Shown here: positions 25,710 through 35,239 of the stretch, in pieces
Numbering within the stretch: the first letter of the stretch is position 1
Layout: the number at the start of each line of letters is the position of its first letter
NCBI GenBank assembly: GCA_029260765.1
Contig: JAJDCP010000101.1
Coordinates: 62,001 to 126,000 of the forward strand
Direction: 5' to 3'
Length of the DNA: 64,000 bases
Source: Planctomycetota bacterium
GTDB lineage: Bacteria > Planctomycetota > J058 > JAJDCP01
Made by a program: the position numbers and the translations under genes
Notes under the pieces: generated by a model
Seen by the model: the letters and a program-made list of their open reading frames with translations, nothing else
What the model was told of the DNA's origin: nothing
Databases searched by the model: none

Positions 25710-25946
25710 TCAGTCCTCTGTAAAGCTCTGATCGGTCTCGTCGCAGCAACCTGCGAAATGGCGGCAGTCGCCGCACATCAAAGCGAGTGTGGAGTAGAGG
25801 AAATTCCCGGGCTCGAGGTTGTCCCAACCGGAATTGAAACCGAAGCAGTGGGGGCGTGGCTGCTCGACATCGCGGGTGAACATGCAGTGGTGCTCGCAGC
25901 CAGCGTGGCACCGCCATGGTAGCGGCAGTACCCAGCGACGAAGCAT
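25710..25946 (-). CDS. Small Cys/His-rich protein (tentative)
   Basis: 78 aa with nine Cys in recognisable clusters (CHAGCEHHC, then MCGDCRHFAGCCDE). The sequence reads like a small metal-binding or Fe-S-type protein, and its composition is unlike a chance GC-rich frame. The acidic end DETDQSFTED is plausible. The ribosome site is weak and a frame on the same strand overlaps, so I hold this loosely. It would be transcribed in line with the desaturase downstream. Confidence 0.45.
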   Translation of the reverse strand: MLRRWVLPLPWRCHAGCEHHCMFTRDVEQPRPHCFGFNSGWDNLEPGNFLYSTLALMCGDCRHFAGCCDETDQSFTED

Positions 25947-26107
25947 GCCCTGTTGCTTTGCAGAGAGAGGGAAGTGTCCAGATCCTTCGGCGGCCTGGTG
26001 TAGCCCTCGTCGGTGCTATGTCTGTGCTTGTACTCGATTCTGTCTCACAGGTCCTCTTCCCTCTTGTAGATCAGGTTCTGGGGACCGTAGAACCAAGGAG
26101 ACAGACC

Positions 26108-26188
26108 ATGAAAGCGCAGACACAGATTCGGGCCGGCGGGACCTACCGCGTGGACAACATCACTCTGAAGCGGGGGACGGGTGGCTAG
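26108..26188 (+). CDS. Short peptide with T-x-I-x-A-G motif
   Basis: 26 aa, beginning MKAQTQIRAGG and ending DNITLKRGTGG, preceded by AAGGAGACAGACC at ideal spacing. The peptide at 44269 has the same kind of start (M-[KR]-x-[QR]-T-x-[IV]-x-A-G) and the same AAGGAGACA ribosome site. From memory, short peptides built from K/R-A-G-G and N-x-T elements are scattered in several bacterial phyla with unknown function. It lies between the Cys-rich ORF (divergent) and the Rrf2 gene (convergent). Confidence 0.5.
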   Translation: MKAQTQIRAGGTYRVDNITLKRGTGG

Positions 26189-26304
26189 CACGTCCGTTGG
26201 CAAGACAGGGTCGGGTGCTGTGGGTCGTTCTTCCGGCGCCGGACCCTGGCAAGCGGGCACGTACCGGGGGTTGAGCCGTCGGCCGCCCCAGCACTTGTAC
26301 CCAC

Positions 26305-26778
26305 CTAACGCCGACCCTTGCCCGAAGCGGAGGGGTTGTCCTGAAGCGGTGGGTGGCAAGCCATCGTGCACGGATACTCCCGCTGCGGTTCCAAGACCAG
26401 ATCCTGTAAGGTCCAACGCCCAAGGATTTCCAGGGTTGCCTCATGGACCTCGACCATCGCAGCATGAAACCCGCAGACGGGGGTCTGCTGGTCTTGGAGA
26501 CCCTTACAGAAGTCCCCGACAAACACACCCTGGCACGCTTCGACAATCTCCAACAACGTGATCTCTGTGCTCTTTCGGCCCAAAGCAACGCCGCCACGGG
26601 AGCCGCGAAAACTCCGCAGAATGCCCGCTTTGACCAGCTGGCTGGTGACCTTTGAGAGGTAGCTCGGCGAGGCCCCGAGTTGCGTGGCCAGGCGCCGGGG
26701 CGAGACGGACCGTGCCGGGGACTCCAGACACAGATGGATCAAGACACGGATGGCAAGCTCGGAGGTTTGGTTCAGCAT
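26305..26778 (-). CDS. Rrf2-family transcriptional regulator
   Basis: 157 aa from the ATG of MLNQTSELAIRVL, the typical family start. The winged-helix region (VSPRRLATQLGASPSYLSKV, GILRSFRGSRGGVALGR) is intact. Cys82, Cys91 and Cys102 are the likely Fe-S ligands; a second pair, C137-x3-C141, is near the end. The Cys spacing differs from NsrR (C-x5-C-x6-C) and IscR, so the sensed signal is uncertain. Family members sense NO, Fe-S status or redox. No obvious target operon adjoins it. Confidence 0.92.
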   Translation of the reverse strand: MLNQTSELAIRVLIHLCLESPARSVSPRRLATQLGASPSYLSKVTSQLVKAGILRSFRGSRGGVALGRKSTEITLLEIVEACQGVFVGDFCKGLQDQQTPVCGFHAAMVEVHEATLEILGRWTLQDLVLEPQREYPCTMACHPPLQDNPSASGKGRR

Positions 26779-27007
26779 CGCGCACACCCATCGGGATTTT
26801 CCCAAGCAGGGTCAGCTGGGGAGGCATTTCAAAGCGGCAAAGGCCCGTAAGGGAGTCTATAGGATCTCTGGCTGCTCGTATAGGTTGTTTTTTGTGGTAT
26901 ACCGTTGAGCGCCCACGACTTTGTAGGCAGCGGAATCTCGCTCGCCTGAGCTGCGAGATCGAGGGTCGTCAACGTGTGCTGCGGATGGGGAGCATGCCGA
27001 CACGGTT

Positions 27008-27673
27008 TCAGCCTTGCCGTTTCACCATTTCGTTGATCCAGATCGGGGCGAAAGGTGAGGTGCAACCCTTGGAGCAGGGATAGTCGCGATAGACTCCCAG
27101 TTTCTCTCCGATGGCGAGGGCCCTCTCGCGATGTTCGGGGAAGTGGATACCGATCTCGGCAAGACAGCAGTTCATCGTCCACTGCTCTTCTGGCGCGGCA
27201 TTCCCCAACTCAGATTCGATACGATCCAGAAGCGCTGACAGATCGAGCCCTTCCGGACTCTTCGCGACCCGGATGGCGGTCAGGTTCCAGCCGGCGCGGG
27301 CAGCCATGGGGTCGTCCGTGGCCATCCAACCCTGGCGCAGAGTCTCTTTGTCGGGGTGGCGCTTGACGACATAGGCGTTGAGCCAGTCCGCAACGTGTAC
27401 AAAGCTGACGGACCGGACCAGCTGATCGACCTCAGCGGCTGACAGGAGCTTCAGCTTCAGCACGAGGATGGCCAGCAGCCGTGCGTCGATGTTTTTGGTC
27501 TTCCAAAGGGCGAGGGCCAACTCGTGGTTGGTCTTGATCTTCTTTGCCAGCTTGCGGATGTCGCCGAGTTTGACGCCGAATTGATTGTCGCCGGCACCGT
27601 ATTTGGCGTTGTGTGCGCGCCTCTTCTCGTCACCGAGTGCTTCGAGCTGCGCGAGAGCTTCTTTAGCATTCAT
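27008..27673 (-). CDS. DNA alkylation repair protein, AlkD-like
   Basis: 221 aa, a HEAT-like α-solenoid of the PF08713 family. The landmark DNQFGVKLGDIRKLAKKIK opens the domain. Further family segments are LALALWKTKNIDARLLAILV, SFVHVADWLNAYVVKRHPD and DDPMAARAGWNLTAIRVA. Relatives are glycosylases for N3- and N7-alkylated purines. The C terminus has two Cys (DYPCSKGC). The start at 27673 gives the usual length; the open frame upstream is not family-like. Confidence 0.88.
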   Translation of the reverse strand: MNAKEALAQLEALGDEKRRAHNAKYGAGDNQFGVKLGDIRKLAKKIKTNHELALALWKTKNIDARLLAILVLKLKLLSAAEVDQLVRSVSFVHVADWLNAYVVKRHPDKETLRQGWMATDDPMAARAGWNLTAIRVAKSPEGLDLSALLDRIESELGNAAPEEQWTMNCCLAEIGIHFPEHRERALAIGEKLGVYRDYPCSKGCTSPFAPIWINEMVKRQG

Positions 27674-27857
27674 GACCGCAAGTGTAGCGCAGCTGCGCCA
27701 TTTTGAAAAGTGCAGGGGCAGATGTGTACAGCGCCTACGCCGGGCCTGGCCGGGTGATCGCCTGATACTCGAGAGCAACGCCGTCTACGCCTTGGCTCAG
27801 GCCCCGGGGCACGCGCAGAATCCTCAGCTCACGAGACGGCTCATCGACTCCATCGGA

Positions 27858-27880
27858 ACTTGTGCACGGAGGTCCTAGTC
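27858..27880. repeat. Solo terminal sequence of the MITE-like family
   Basis: ACTTGTGCACGGAGG, two bases, then CTAGTC. This matches the right end of copy A (12757-12779) at every position except the two central bases. I find no matching left end upstream, so it is an isolated terminus or the relic of a deletion. Its CTAG supplies the stop codon of the adjoining gene. Confidence 0.65.
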
Positions 27881-28678
27881 AAAGGTGTAGAGGTGCGACA
27901 TGTCGACGGTAGCGTGAGCCCGGTAGCGATCGCCCCAATGCAGCCGCACGCGAGCGCCGGTGCCCCGGGCCGGGGTCGCGAAAGACTCCTTGAGTGAGAT
28001 GTCGATCCTGTAGGTCAGGTCCCGGCCAAGCGGCGGGTCGCTCTCGGGATCGAGACCGTTGGCGCGCGCGAGGTCTTCCCAGCCGATCTGCAAGTTCTCG
28101 AGCAGTGCCGTGCCTCCAACGTTGAGCCTCAGCTCGCGCGGCGCTTCCGGGGCAGCGCCGAGACGGATGCGGGTCTCGATGGCCTGGTCGCCGATCAGGC
28201 GCGCGCGGACCGTCGCGTGGCAGCCGTCGTCGAGCTGCGCCAACAACGGCGCGAGCTCGACGCGCTCGGACAGGACATGATGCCCTCCCCAGACCAACCA
28301 CAACGAGGCCTCAGTCCCCATGTTCTGCCGTTTGCTCTCGAGGAACTCGAAGTCGAGGTGCGGCACCAGGGGCAAGACCAGGCGCAGGGTCTCTCCGACC
28401 GCTGGCGTCTGCATCGCGGGGTCGGGCGCGACCTCGTCCCAGCTGAAGAAGAGCCGCTCGGATCCGCGCCAGAGCCCGGACCTCAGAGACATCGAGAAGC
28501 GCTCGGGGCAGCGCGGTGCGCTGGCAAAGCTCAACGAGACCACCAGCACGGGTTGGCCTGGCTGACCTTCGACGCCGATGGAATGCAGCCTGCATGGGGG
28601 CTGAGGATCGTGGAGGAGCGGCCACCAGGCCGCGGCGCCGCAGAGAGCGACCACGATCAGCACGGCCAGTTTCCTCAT
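27875..28678 (-). CDS. Membrane-anchored protein of unknown function
   Basis: 267 aa from the ATG of MRKLAVLIVVALCGAAAWWP, which serves as a signal anchor. The rest reads as two β-sandwich-like halves (VLVVSLSFASAPRCPERFSM, ELRLNVGGTALLENLQIGW) with no catalytic motif. It follows the giant kinase gene by 150 bases on the same strand, so it may be a co-expressed extracytoplasmic partner. The stop codon is provided by the solo repeat terminus. The frame is open far upstream, but only antisense to the kinase. Confidence 0.7.
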   Translation of the reverse strand: MRKLAVLIVVALCGAAAWWPLLHDPQPPCRLHSIGVEGQPGQPVLVVSLSFASAPRCPERFSMSLRSGLWRGSERLFFSWDEVAPDPAMQTPAVGETLRLVLPLVPHLDFEFLESKRQNMGTEASLWLVWGGHHVLSERVELAPLLAQLDDGCHATVRARLIGDQAIETRIRLGAAPEAPRELRLNVGGTALLENLQIGWEDLARANGLDPESDPPLGRDLTYRIDISLKESFATPARGTGARVRLHWGDRYRAHATVDMSHLYTFD

Positions 28679-28827
28679 CTCTTGTCCGCCTCTGCCGTTG
28701 TCCTTCTTCGAACCACGGTTGCGGACTCGGGGAACGCACTTTCCTCGGGCTCCTGCGCCGGCCTGGATTGAGGGCTCATGAAGCATGGCGAGCTGGATGC
28801 GCGAAGAAAGGACTCCGACGCTGGCCC

Positions 28828-31800
28828 TCAGGGCAGCTCCGGAAAACGCGCGCCCAGCTTCAAAGCCGCAGCCGCGTCCTGACTGTCCCAGCGCAGCCGC
28901 TCGGCCTGTCTGTGCTTGTTGGGCCGTGCCAGGCTGTGCTCGGGGTCGAGCTGCGCCAGGCCTTCGGCGCGCCGCATGTTGGCGAGCAGCAGCTCGCCAT
29001 AGGCCGTGTGGAGGAGGTCGGGCAGCGTGAGCTCTTCCGGGCAGGCTTCCACCCGCGCGACGAACGCCAACCCCAAGACCTGGCGGTACGCCAGGTGCGG
29101 CTCCGATTGCCAGCTCCGGTAGAGTGCTTCGATCCCCAGGGCGGCAAGTGCGGGCTCTTGCGGAAGCTCTCCGGCAAGGGCCACGGCGACGGCCGCCATG
29201 CCCGGGTGGAAATCCATCGCCACGTGGTCTGGGGGGATGCTGGCGAAGAAATCGACGAACGGGCCGGGCACCTGCTCGAGGGGCGTGTCCGGGAAATACC
29301 ACGGGCGCAAAGCCCGGCCCACAGCTTCCCAGAGCTGCGGCGCCTGCGCTCCTCCCTGGGGTTGGTCGAGCAACCACTGCACCAGGCTCGTGGCGGCCTC
29401 CTCGCTGTCGAGCTCGGCGCCAAGCACCGGCGCCAGCGCGGCCGGGTCGTTCCCGAGGGCACAGCGAGCCGCGTCGAAGCGTGCGTGGCGGGCATAGTCC
29501 TGCAGCGTCCGGAGCGTTGCCTCGTCGGAGATCGATGCCGAGGCGGCGCGCAGCCGGCGCTCTGCCTCGGCAGCCAGCTCGGGTTCGGCGCGCAGCTTCG
29601 CACGCGCGAGCAGGCTGCCTATCTCGAGCAGGGGGAAACTCTGGAACAGGCGCTGCAGCTCGGGGTCGTCGCGTCGCACAAGCTCGGCTGCGCCGCACAG
29701 GGCCAGGCGGCCCAGCTCGAATTCGCAAGCCTCCTCGACCTCGGAGTTGGCAACGCCCAGTAGATACAGGCCCGAGGTCGGTGCGGGGTCGGGCACCTGC
29801 ATGTGGAAGATCACCAGCACCTCTTCGCGCTCGCGGTCGGAGATCGACAAGCGGATCATGGCCCGGTCGGGGGAGTACTCGAGATCGAGGCGCAGCCAAC
29901 GACCGATACTGGCATCGATGGGGCGGCCCTGATGGATCTCCTTGAAAGGCGTAGATGACGCCCAGACCGTATTGATGCTGTTGCCGCCAATGCAGCGCGT
30001 CTTGAAGCCAACCTGCAGCCCGGGGTTTCCAGACCAGAGCGCCGTCGGGTCGATCAAGCCGATGCGCAGGGCAGAGCTCCAGGGCTGGCCTTCGATGCGG
30101 ACATCTGCCACCAACCGCCAGGGGCCGCCCCCGAAGCGCACGGGGACGCCCGCGAAGGAGTCGCGCATCGGCTGTGCCTCGATCTTTCTCCCCTGGGGGC
30201 TCTCGGTCCATGCCAGTCCCCCCGAACGGGCGCGGCTCAGAAAACGCTGGGCCTGCCAGGCGGCGAAGCTGCCGGGGCTTGCCACCACGACTTCCTCGAG
30301 CGGCAGCGCGGGCTCGCTAGCGGAGAAACGGACACGCCCGTTCTGCCAGTCGATCGCAGGAGCATCGAGCAGCTTGGCTTCCCGATCCAGTCGGGCGATC
30401 AGCAGGCCGAGTAGCTCGCGCCCGCGGCTGTCCAACTCTCCGGACAGCTGCCAGCGCCGGGCCAGCTCACTCGCTGGTCCACGCAGCTGCATCCGCCAGG
30501 CGAGGGTGTCGAGCTCGGCCAGCAGCTCTGTCACGAGCTCATTGCGTGGTTCGAGGCCTTGCAACTCCTGCCAGAGCTCAGGCCAGGCCTGCTGGGCCGC
30601 CAGGCTGCGCAGCACAAGCCGCTCCAGCTGCATCCGCTGCAGCGGCCCCAGCTCGGGCTGCGCCAGCGCCTGTCGAGCCGCTTCTACAGCCTCGGAAAGC
30701 AACCCGAAACGGGCGAGAAACGCGCTGATGGCATAGGCATCCGGAGTCTCGCCCAGGCGTCTCTCGGTCGGAATGGGCGCGCGCGCGAGCACCTCGAGAT
30801 CCGCGTCGCTGGCCGGCCGGTAGTTCGTCCGCCAGCTCATGCCGCCGTGGCTGTGGAAGAAGCCGCTGTGCGGGTCGATCTCGAGGATCTGACCGGTGAT
30901 CCCAAAGGGCGTGTGGTGGCCGGCTTCGTCTGGAACTCGGAACAAAGTGGTGAAGTTGGCGCCGTGGTAGATCTCCAATAGCCGGCCGGCGCAGGGTGAC
31001 TGGACCAACCAACCAAGACCCTTGTCGGCGGGGGGCTCGAAGTAGGGGTCCGCCACCCGCTGCAGACGCCCGTCCTGGTAGCTGAGCTCTAGCCAGCCCA
31101 ACGGCGGGATCGGCTCCTGGCGGATATCGAAGAAGCGCTCCTCGGCTTCTCCCAGCCAGGCGAAGGTCCCCAGCCTGGGAGGGCCCTCCCCAGCGCGGAC
31201 CACACGCACCGCGGTCTCCCCGGTGCGCAGGAAGCTCTTGAAGTGGAAGCTGCGATCGGGTTGGGGTTCCCAGATCTCGACAGAGAAGTGGTTCCAGAGT
31301 CCCAGGCTCAGTGCCAGCTCTTTCCGCCCGTCGCCGTCGAGGTCCGCAAACGCGATGCGTTGTACAGCGCTGCCGGGCACGTCCAACTCGGCGGCCAGGT
31401 CGGCGGCCAGCCCTGGTTGCGGCCGGCGGACCTCGACTGCTTCACTGAAGCTACCATCGGCCTCGCGGAAGAAAGCCAGGAGCTGACCGCTTTCGTGCCC
31501 GCCGGGCGCGAGCAGGTCCTGGCGGCCATCGTTGTTGAGGTCGTGCACCTCCAGTGGCTTGTGGTAGTCGGGCAGCTGTGCGACCAAAGCGGGCTGCTGA
31601 CTGTCGAGGTCGTTGAAGATCCAGGCGCTGTGGTCTTCGAGCAACAGACAGTAGCCGACGTGCCCGGGGCCGAAGATCAGGGGTTGCCAATCGCGCACGC
31701 GGGCCACGTTTTCGGAGCCGCCGGCCAGCAGGTCCTGCAGGTCGAGCACACCGACAGGGCGCAACGAGAACGGTTGAGCCCCCGGTTTGTCGCGGACTTC

Positions 31801-34128
31801 GGGGACCAGCAGCTCGATGCGTTGTTCGTCGCGGCGCCAGCGCGCTGCCAGGTCGACGCTGCCGTCGCCATCGGTGTCGAGGGGCACGTGTGGGGGCACG
31901 AAGGCCACCAAGCTGCAGCGGCGCAACACGAAGAACAGGGCGCAGGTCTCGCGGGAGAAGCTGAGCCGGCGCTTCTCCGGCAGGGTCTCGAGCACTTCCG
32001 GAACCATCTGTCCGTCCGGAGTCACCAGCCGCAGCAGACAGCGCAGGGCCATCTCCCGTGGAGGGACATCGGGGGCGAACGGTGTCGGTAGATCGTGGGA
32101 GCCATAACTCGCGAGCGCTCGGGTCAGCCCGAGCAGGGCTTCGCTGCGTAGGGCGCTGTGTGCCTCGCCAAAGGCGGACAGTGCCCGGTGGTACTGCAGC
32201 ACCGCGCGCTCGATCGAATCGGCGCTCTCGGCAAGTAGCAAGAATGCGCGCCCCGACGCTTCAGCCTGCGGTTGGCTGGTGAAGGCGCGCGCCACCCAGC
32301 CCGACGCGGTGGCAGGGTCTTCCGCGTCGACTGCGAGCCGGGCGCGTCGGTAGGCGAACTCCGCCACCGGCAAGGGCTCGCTCAGGCCTCGGTCGGTGCG
32401 ATGCGCGAGGAAACGCCGGTAGCCTGCCTCAGCCTGCAGGGCAGCCTCCTCTAGCGACAGATTGTCCGTGTCGAGCAGGGCCAGCTGACGGGCCGCGCTG
32501 GCTTGTAGGGCGTTCGCCCGGATGCGCACGGCGCGCTCCAGCAGCTCCTTGGCCACATGCTGGGTGTTCGGTTGCTCTTGGGCGAGGCGTTGGTCACGTA
32601 GCAGGCCTTCGATCGCTGGCGAGCGCCGCGCGACAAAGCGATCGCAGCCGCTGACCACCGAGTCGGGTTCGCTTGCGATCCCCTGCTCGAGGTCGCGCAG
32701 CTCGCGGTCGCAGCCCTGCAGGGTTCCCAGGCAGGCGGAGAGGTAGTCTTCGAGCTCCTGTTGCTGGCGCTGCTCGGCTTCCCGTTCGACTTCATGGCGG
32801 GCCAGTTCCATGACCAACCAGCTGATCCCGAACAAGAGACACACGCCCAGCAATGTGGCCACCAACAGGCGATGCTGCCGCAGCTTGCGCAGGGCGCGCT
32901 GCCTCAGCGAGTAGCGATGGGCCCCCACCAGGCCGCCAGCGAGAAAGGCATCGACGTCCGCCTTCAGCTGAGGACACGTCTGGTAGCGGGCGTCGCGCTC
33001 TTTGTGCATGGCCTTGAGCACGATCGCCTCGAGCTCTGAAGGGATCTGCCGCCCGGGGGCCCGCTCCGAGGGGGGCACCAAGCGGCCCTCGAGCACCGCG
33101 CTGACATCGTCGCTGTCTTCGGCCCGGTACGGAGAGCGATGCGTCAGCAGCCGGTAGAGGATCGCGCCGAGGCTGAAGATGTCGCTGCGTTGGTCGATCT
33201 GGTCGGTCTTGCCGGCGGCCTGCTCCGGAGCCATGTAGGCCAACGTCCCCTTGATCGTGCCGTAGCGGGTCTCGGCGCGGCCGCCCGGGGCGATGCCCAG
33301 ATCCGGCCGGCTGGCCTCATTCGGCCGGGCTTTGGCGAGGCCCCAGTCCATGACCAGCACCTCGCCGAACTCGCCGATCATGATGTTCTCGAGCTTGAGG
33401 TCCCGGTGCAACACGCCCCGCGAGTGGGCATAGGCGACGGCATCACAGACCTTGAGGAAGATCTGTAGCAGCTTCTGCAGCACGTCTCGCCCGAGCCGAT
33501 CGCCAGGCCCGGCCTCTGCCTCGTCCGGGGCCCTGTTGCTGGCGGCGGCATGCTCGACATCGTCCCAGCGTCCCGAACCGAGCCCGTCGAGCAACTGCCA
33601 GAGGCTCTGGCCCTTGACACGCTTCATCACCAAAAAAGGCTGGCCCTCGGTGTCGAAGCACAACTCGTGGATCGGCACGATGTTGGGGTGCTGTAGCTGG
33701 CCGGTGATCTGCGCCTCGTCGATGAACAGCGTGATCAGGTTGCAGTCGGTCCGCACAGCTTTGATGGCCACTTCGCGCTTCAGCTGGTGGTCGACGGCCA
33801 ACCAGACCTTGCCCATACCGCCCTCGCCGAGCGGTTCTATGATCTCGTAGCGGCCCCCCAGCCGCGGTCGCTGGTCGCTGTCCATCAACGTGGCAAACTC
33901 GGTGTTGGTGATGTCGGTGAACGCGCGGACGTTGGTAACCTCGGCGTCATCAAGGGCCGCGCGCAGGCGGGCGATCTGGCTGTCGCTTACTCCGTGTGCA
34001 GCCAGCTCTTGTTCGACATCGACCGCGGGCCCCCCGCTCTCGGCTTCAGCGAGCCGGGTCCTGAGCTGTTCGGCCGCCGCGCGTGTGAGGATTCCCCAGC
34101 TCTCAGCCTGGTCGAGCATTGGAGACAT
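28828..34128 (-). CDS. Giant receptor-like Ser/Thr kinase with FG-GAP/VCBS-type repeats
   Basis: 1766 aa. Residues 95-395 are a Hanks-type kinase with the G loop GEGGMGKV (101-108), K123, HRD (241-243), the metal-binding DWG (261-263) and APE-like MAPEQ (about 299-303). A membrane helix follows (421-441). The large extracytoplasmic part has helical, TPR-like stretches and at least three Ca-binding FG-GAP/VCBS-type motifs (DTDGDGSVD, DLNNDGRQD, DLDGDGRKE). It also has a laminin/concanavalin-like β segment near residues 1350-1550 and helical repeats to the end. I infer a sensor that binds an extracellular ligand and phosphorylates cytoplasmic targets. It differs from the other two kinases in keeping the HRD arginine. 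Confidence 0.92.
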   Translation of the reverse strand: MSPMLDQAESWGILTRAAAEQLRTRLAEAESGGPAVDVEQELAAHGVSDSQIARLRAALDDAEVTNVRAFTDITNTEFATLMDSDQRPRLGGRYEIIEPLGEGGMGKVWLAVDHQLKREVAIKAVRTDCNLITLFIDEAQITGQLQHPNIVPIHELCFDTEGQPFLVMKRVKGQSLWQLLDGLGSGRWDDVEHAAASNRAPDEAEAGPGDRLGRDVLQKLLQIFLKVCDAVAYAHSRGVLHRDLKLENIMIGEFGEVLVMDWGLAKARPNEASRPDLGIAPGGRAETRYGTIKGTLAYMAPEQAAGKTDQIDQRSDIFSLGAILYRLLTHRSPYRAEDSDDVSAVLEGRLVPPSERAPGRQIPSELEAIVLKAMHKERDARYQTCPQLKADVDAFLAGGLVGAHRYSLRQRALRKLRQHRLLVATLLGVCLLFGISWLVMELARHEVEREAEQRQQQELEDYLSACLGTLQGCDRELRDLEQGIASEPDSVVSGCDRFVARRSPAIEGLLRDQRLAQEQPNTQHVAKELLERAVRIRANALQASAARQLALLDTDNLSLEEAALQAEAGYRRFLAHRTDRGLSEPLPVAEFAYRRARLAVDAEDPATASGWVARAFTSQPQAEASGRAFLLLAESADSIERAVLQYHRALSAFGEAHSALRSEALLGLTRALASYGSHDLPTPFAPDVPPREMALRCLLRLVTPDGQMVPEVLETLPEKRRLSFSRETCALFFVLRRCSLVAFVPPHVPLDTDGDGSVDLAARWRRDEQRIELLVPEVRDKPGAQPFSLRPVGVLDLQDLLAGGSENVARVRDWQPLIFGPGHVGYCLLLEDHSAWIFNDLDSQQPALVAQLPDYHKPLEVHDLNNDGRQDLLAPGGHESGQLLAFFREADGSFSEAVEVRRPQPGLAADLAAELDVPGSAVQRIAFADLDGDGRKELALSLGLWNHFSVEIWEPQPDRSFHFKSFLRTGETAVRVVRAGEGPPRLGTFAWLGEAEERFFDIRQEPIPPLGWLELSYQDGRLQRVADPYFEPPADKGLGWLVQSPCAGRLLEIYHGANFTTLFRVPDEAGHHTPFGITGQILEIDPHSGFFHSHGGMSWRTNYRPASDADLEVLARAPIPTERRLGETPDAYAISAFLARFGLLSEAVEAARQALAQPELGPLQRMQLERLVLRSLAAQQAWPELWQELQGLEPRNELVTELLAELDTLAWRMQLRGPASELARRWQLSGELDSRGRELLGLLIARLDREAKLLDAPAIDWQNGRVRFSASEPALPLEEVVVASPGSFAAWQAQRFLSRARSGGLAWTESPQGRKIEAQPMRDSFAGVPVRFGGGPWRLVADVRIEGQPWSSALRIGLIDPTALWSGNPGLQVGFKTRCIGGNSINTVWASSTPFKEIHQGRPIDASIGRWLRLDLEYSPDRAMIRLSISDREREEVLVIFHMQVPDPAPTSGLYLLGVANSEVEEACEFELGRLALCGAAELVRRDDPELQRLFQSFPLLEIGSLLARAKLRAEPELAAEAERRLRAASASISDEATLRTLQDYARHARFDAARCALGNDPAALAPVLGAELDSEEAATSLVQWLLDQPQGGAQAPQLWEAVGRALRPWYFPDTPLEQVPGPFVDFFASIPPDHVAMDFHPGMAAVAVALAGELPQEPALAALGIEALYRSWQSEPHLAYRQVLGLAFVARVEACPEELTLPDLLHTAYGELLLANMRRAEGLAQLDPEHSLARPNKHRQAERLRWDSQDAAAALKLGARFPELP

Positions 34129-34594
34129 GGGTGCCGTCCGTCGGGGCCTCAGCGGGCAGGATGCATGCATCATAGCACGCGCATGCAAACACTTCCCAAA
34201 TTATGCCGGGCCTGACGCGCGGCACGCGTCCGAGCCGAGCGCTGCCCATTGCCCACAACCAGGCTTTGACAAGCTTGGCGTCTCTGTGGGTTCAGGGGCG
34301 TCCCCCCCGTGGCTTCATGCCTCCGGCTTCAGACTTCAGCCTGCCTGCTGGAATACCCGGAGTTTTCGGTGGTCACCACTCATGACGTGGTCCCCCGTTG
34401 CAACAACCTGGAGCCCGGAGCCCGCATCCTGGAGATTCGGGCAGGCCTGGCGTTGGAAACAGGGCGCAGGTCCAGCCGAATTCCCCGTGCGGGACCTTTC
34501 GGGTGCGGCACGCTTGTGGTGCCACTGTGCCGTTGTCAGAATCGCTGCACGGGTGATTGCGGCGCGGTCGTGCACAGAAACCGCTGGGGGCACC
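34129..34594. other. Intergenic region upstream of the giant kinase, no gene seen
   Basis: 466 bases between divergent genes. Long frames cross it, but they have poor coding character and no ribosome site. Lower-GC stretches near 34170-34205 probably hold the kinase promoter. I see no tRNA, repeat or hairpin of note. Confidence 0.45.
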
Positions 34595-34957
34595 ATGTTG
34601 ATGACGATCGCGATCTTGCTTGCTCTGCAAGCCATCGGGCACAGTCTGCTCGGAGAGACGACCATGATCAGGCCGCTCTTGCAGGGGGAGGTCCCGGCGC
34701 TGCTCGGCAGCGAACGGTTCGCGAAAGACACACTGCGCACGGCATGGCACGCGACCAGCATCGCATGGTTGACGCAGGCAGGCGTCATCTTCTGGATCGC
34801 CCTCGCAGAGACGCCCGATGCCAGTCAGCTCACGATTCTTCGCGGCATCGGCTGTGGCCTCGCGCTCTCGGGTGTCTGGTTCTTGTTGGCGACTCGGGCG
34901 CGTCACCTCGTCTGGCTGCTGCACCTGACGGCGGCCGCCGTGTGCCTGCTGCACTGA
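34595..34957 (+). CDS. Small integral membrane protein
   Basis: 120 aa starting MLMTIAILLALQAIGHSLLG, with GGGGG before the ATG. Four hydrophobic helices are visible (1-19, 55-72, 81-100 and 103-120; SIAWLTQAGVIFWIALAE, GIGCGLALSGVWFLLA, LVWLLHLTAAAVCLLH). Polar residues H16, R26 and R47 sit in the first loop. No family recognised. It is apparently a single gene. Confidence 0.65.
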   Translation: MLMTIAILLALQAIGHSLLGETTMIRPLLQGEVPALLGSERFAKDTLRTAWHATSIAWLTQAGVIFWIALAETPDASQLTILRGIGCGLALSGVWFLLATRARHLVWLLHLTAAAVCLLH

Positions 34958-35189
34958 GGACAGCGGCAAGCGCCCGTAGTACGTTCCTTCGCGGTTGAGC
35001 GAGCGGTCCGCGCAGTCCACAAACACCGGGCGGCTCCGGCCCAACCATGCTCCGTCCCCCTGTTGCCGAGGTTCCGCGCGTTCAGGCTTGCGTCAGTGTG
35101 TAGACTGAGCCGGAGGGCCCGAACCTCGGCCAGGAAGCCCGGCTGTGCGCGCTGGCCAGAAGGCATGTAGACTTGGATACAGAGCTCGA

Positions 35190-35223
35190 GTCCAGGGCCG
35201 GCCCTGGACGCAGCTGGTACAAT
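35190..35223 (+). promoter_or_regulatory. 20-bp palindrome next to a -10-like box
   Basis: GTCCAGGGCCGGCCCTGGAC (35190-35209) is a perfect palindrome and is followed eight bases later by TACAAT (35218-35223). It lies 31-50 bases before the start of the DUF5658-like gene. A dimeric regulator's operator is the simplest reading; the -35 region would overlap the palindrome. Confidence 0.45.
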
Positions 35224-35239
35224 CGGAGGCCCGGACAGC

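Noticed and set aside
28679..30211. A 778-aa protein extending the gene at 27875 upstream
   Set aside because: The extra part is antisense to the giant kinase, is Arg/Pro-rich and has no ribosome site. The ATG with a signal anchor at 28678 is the start.
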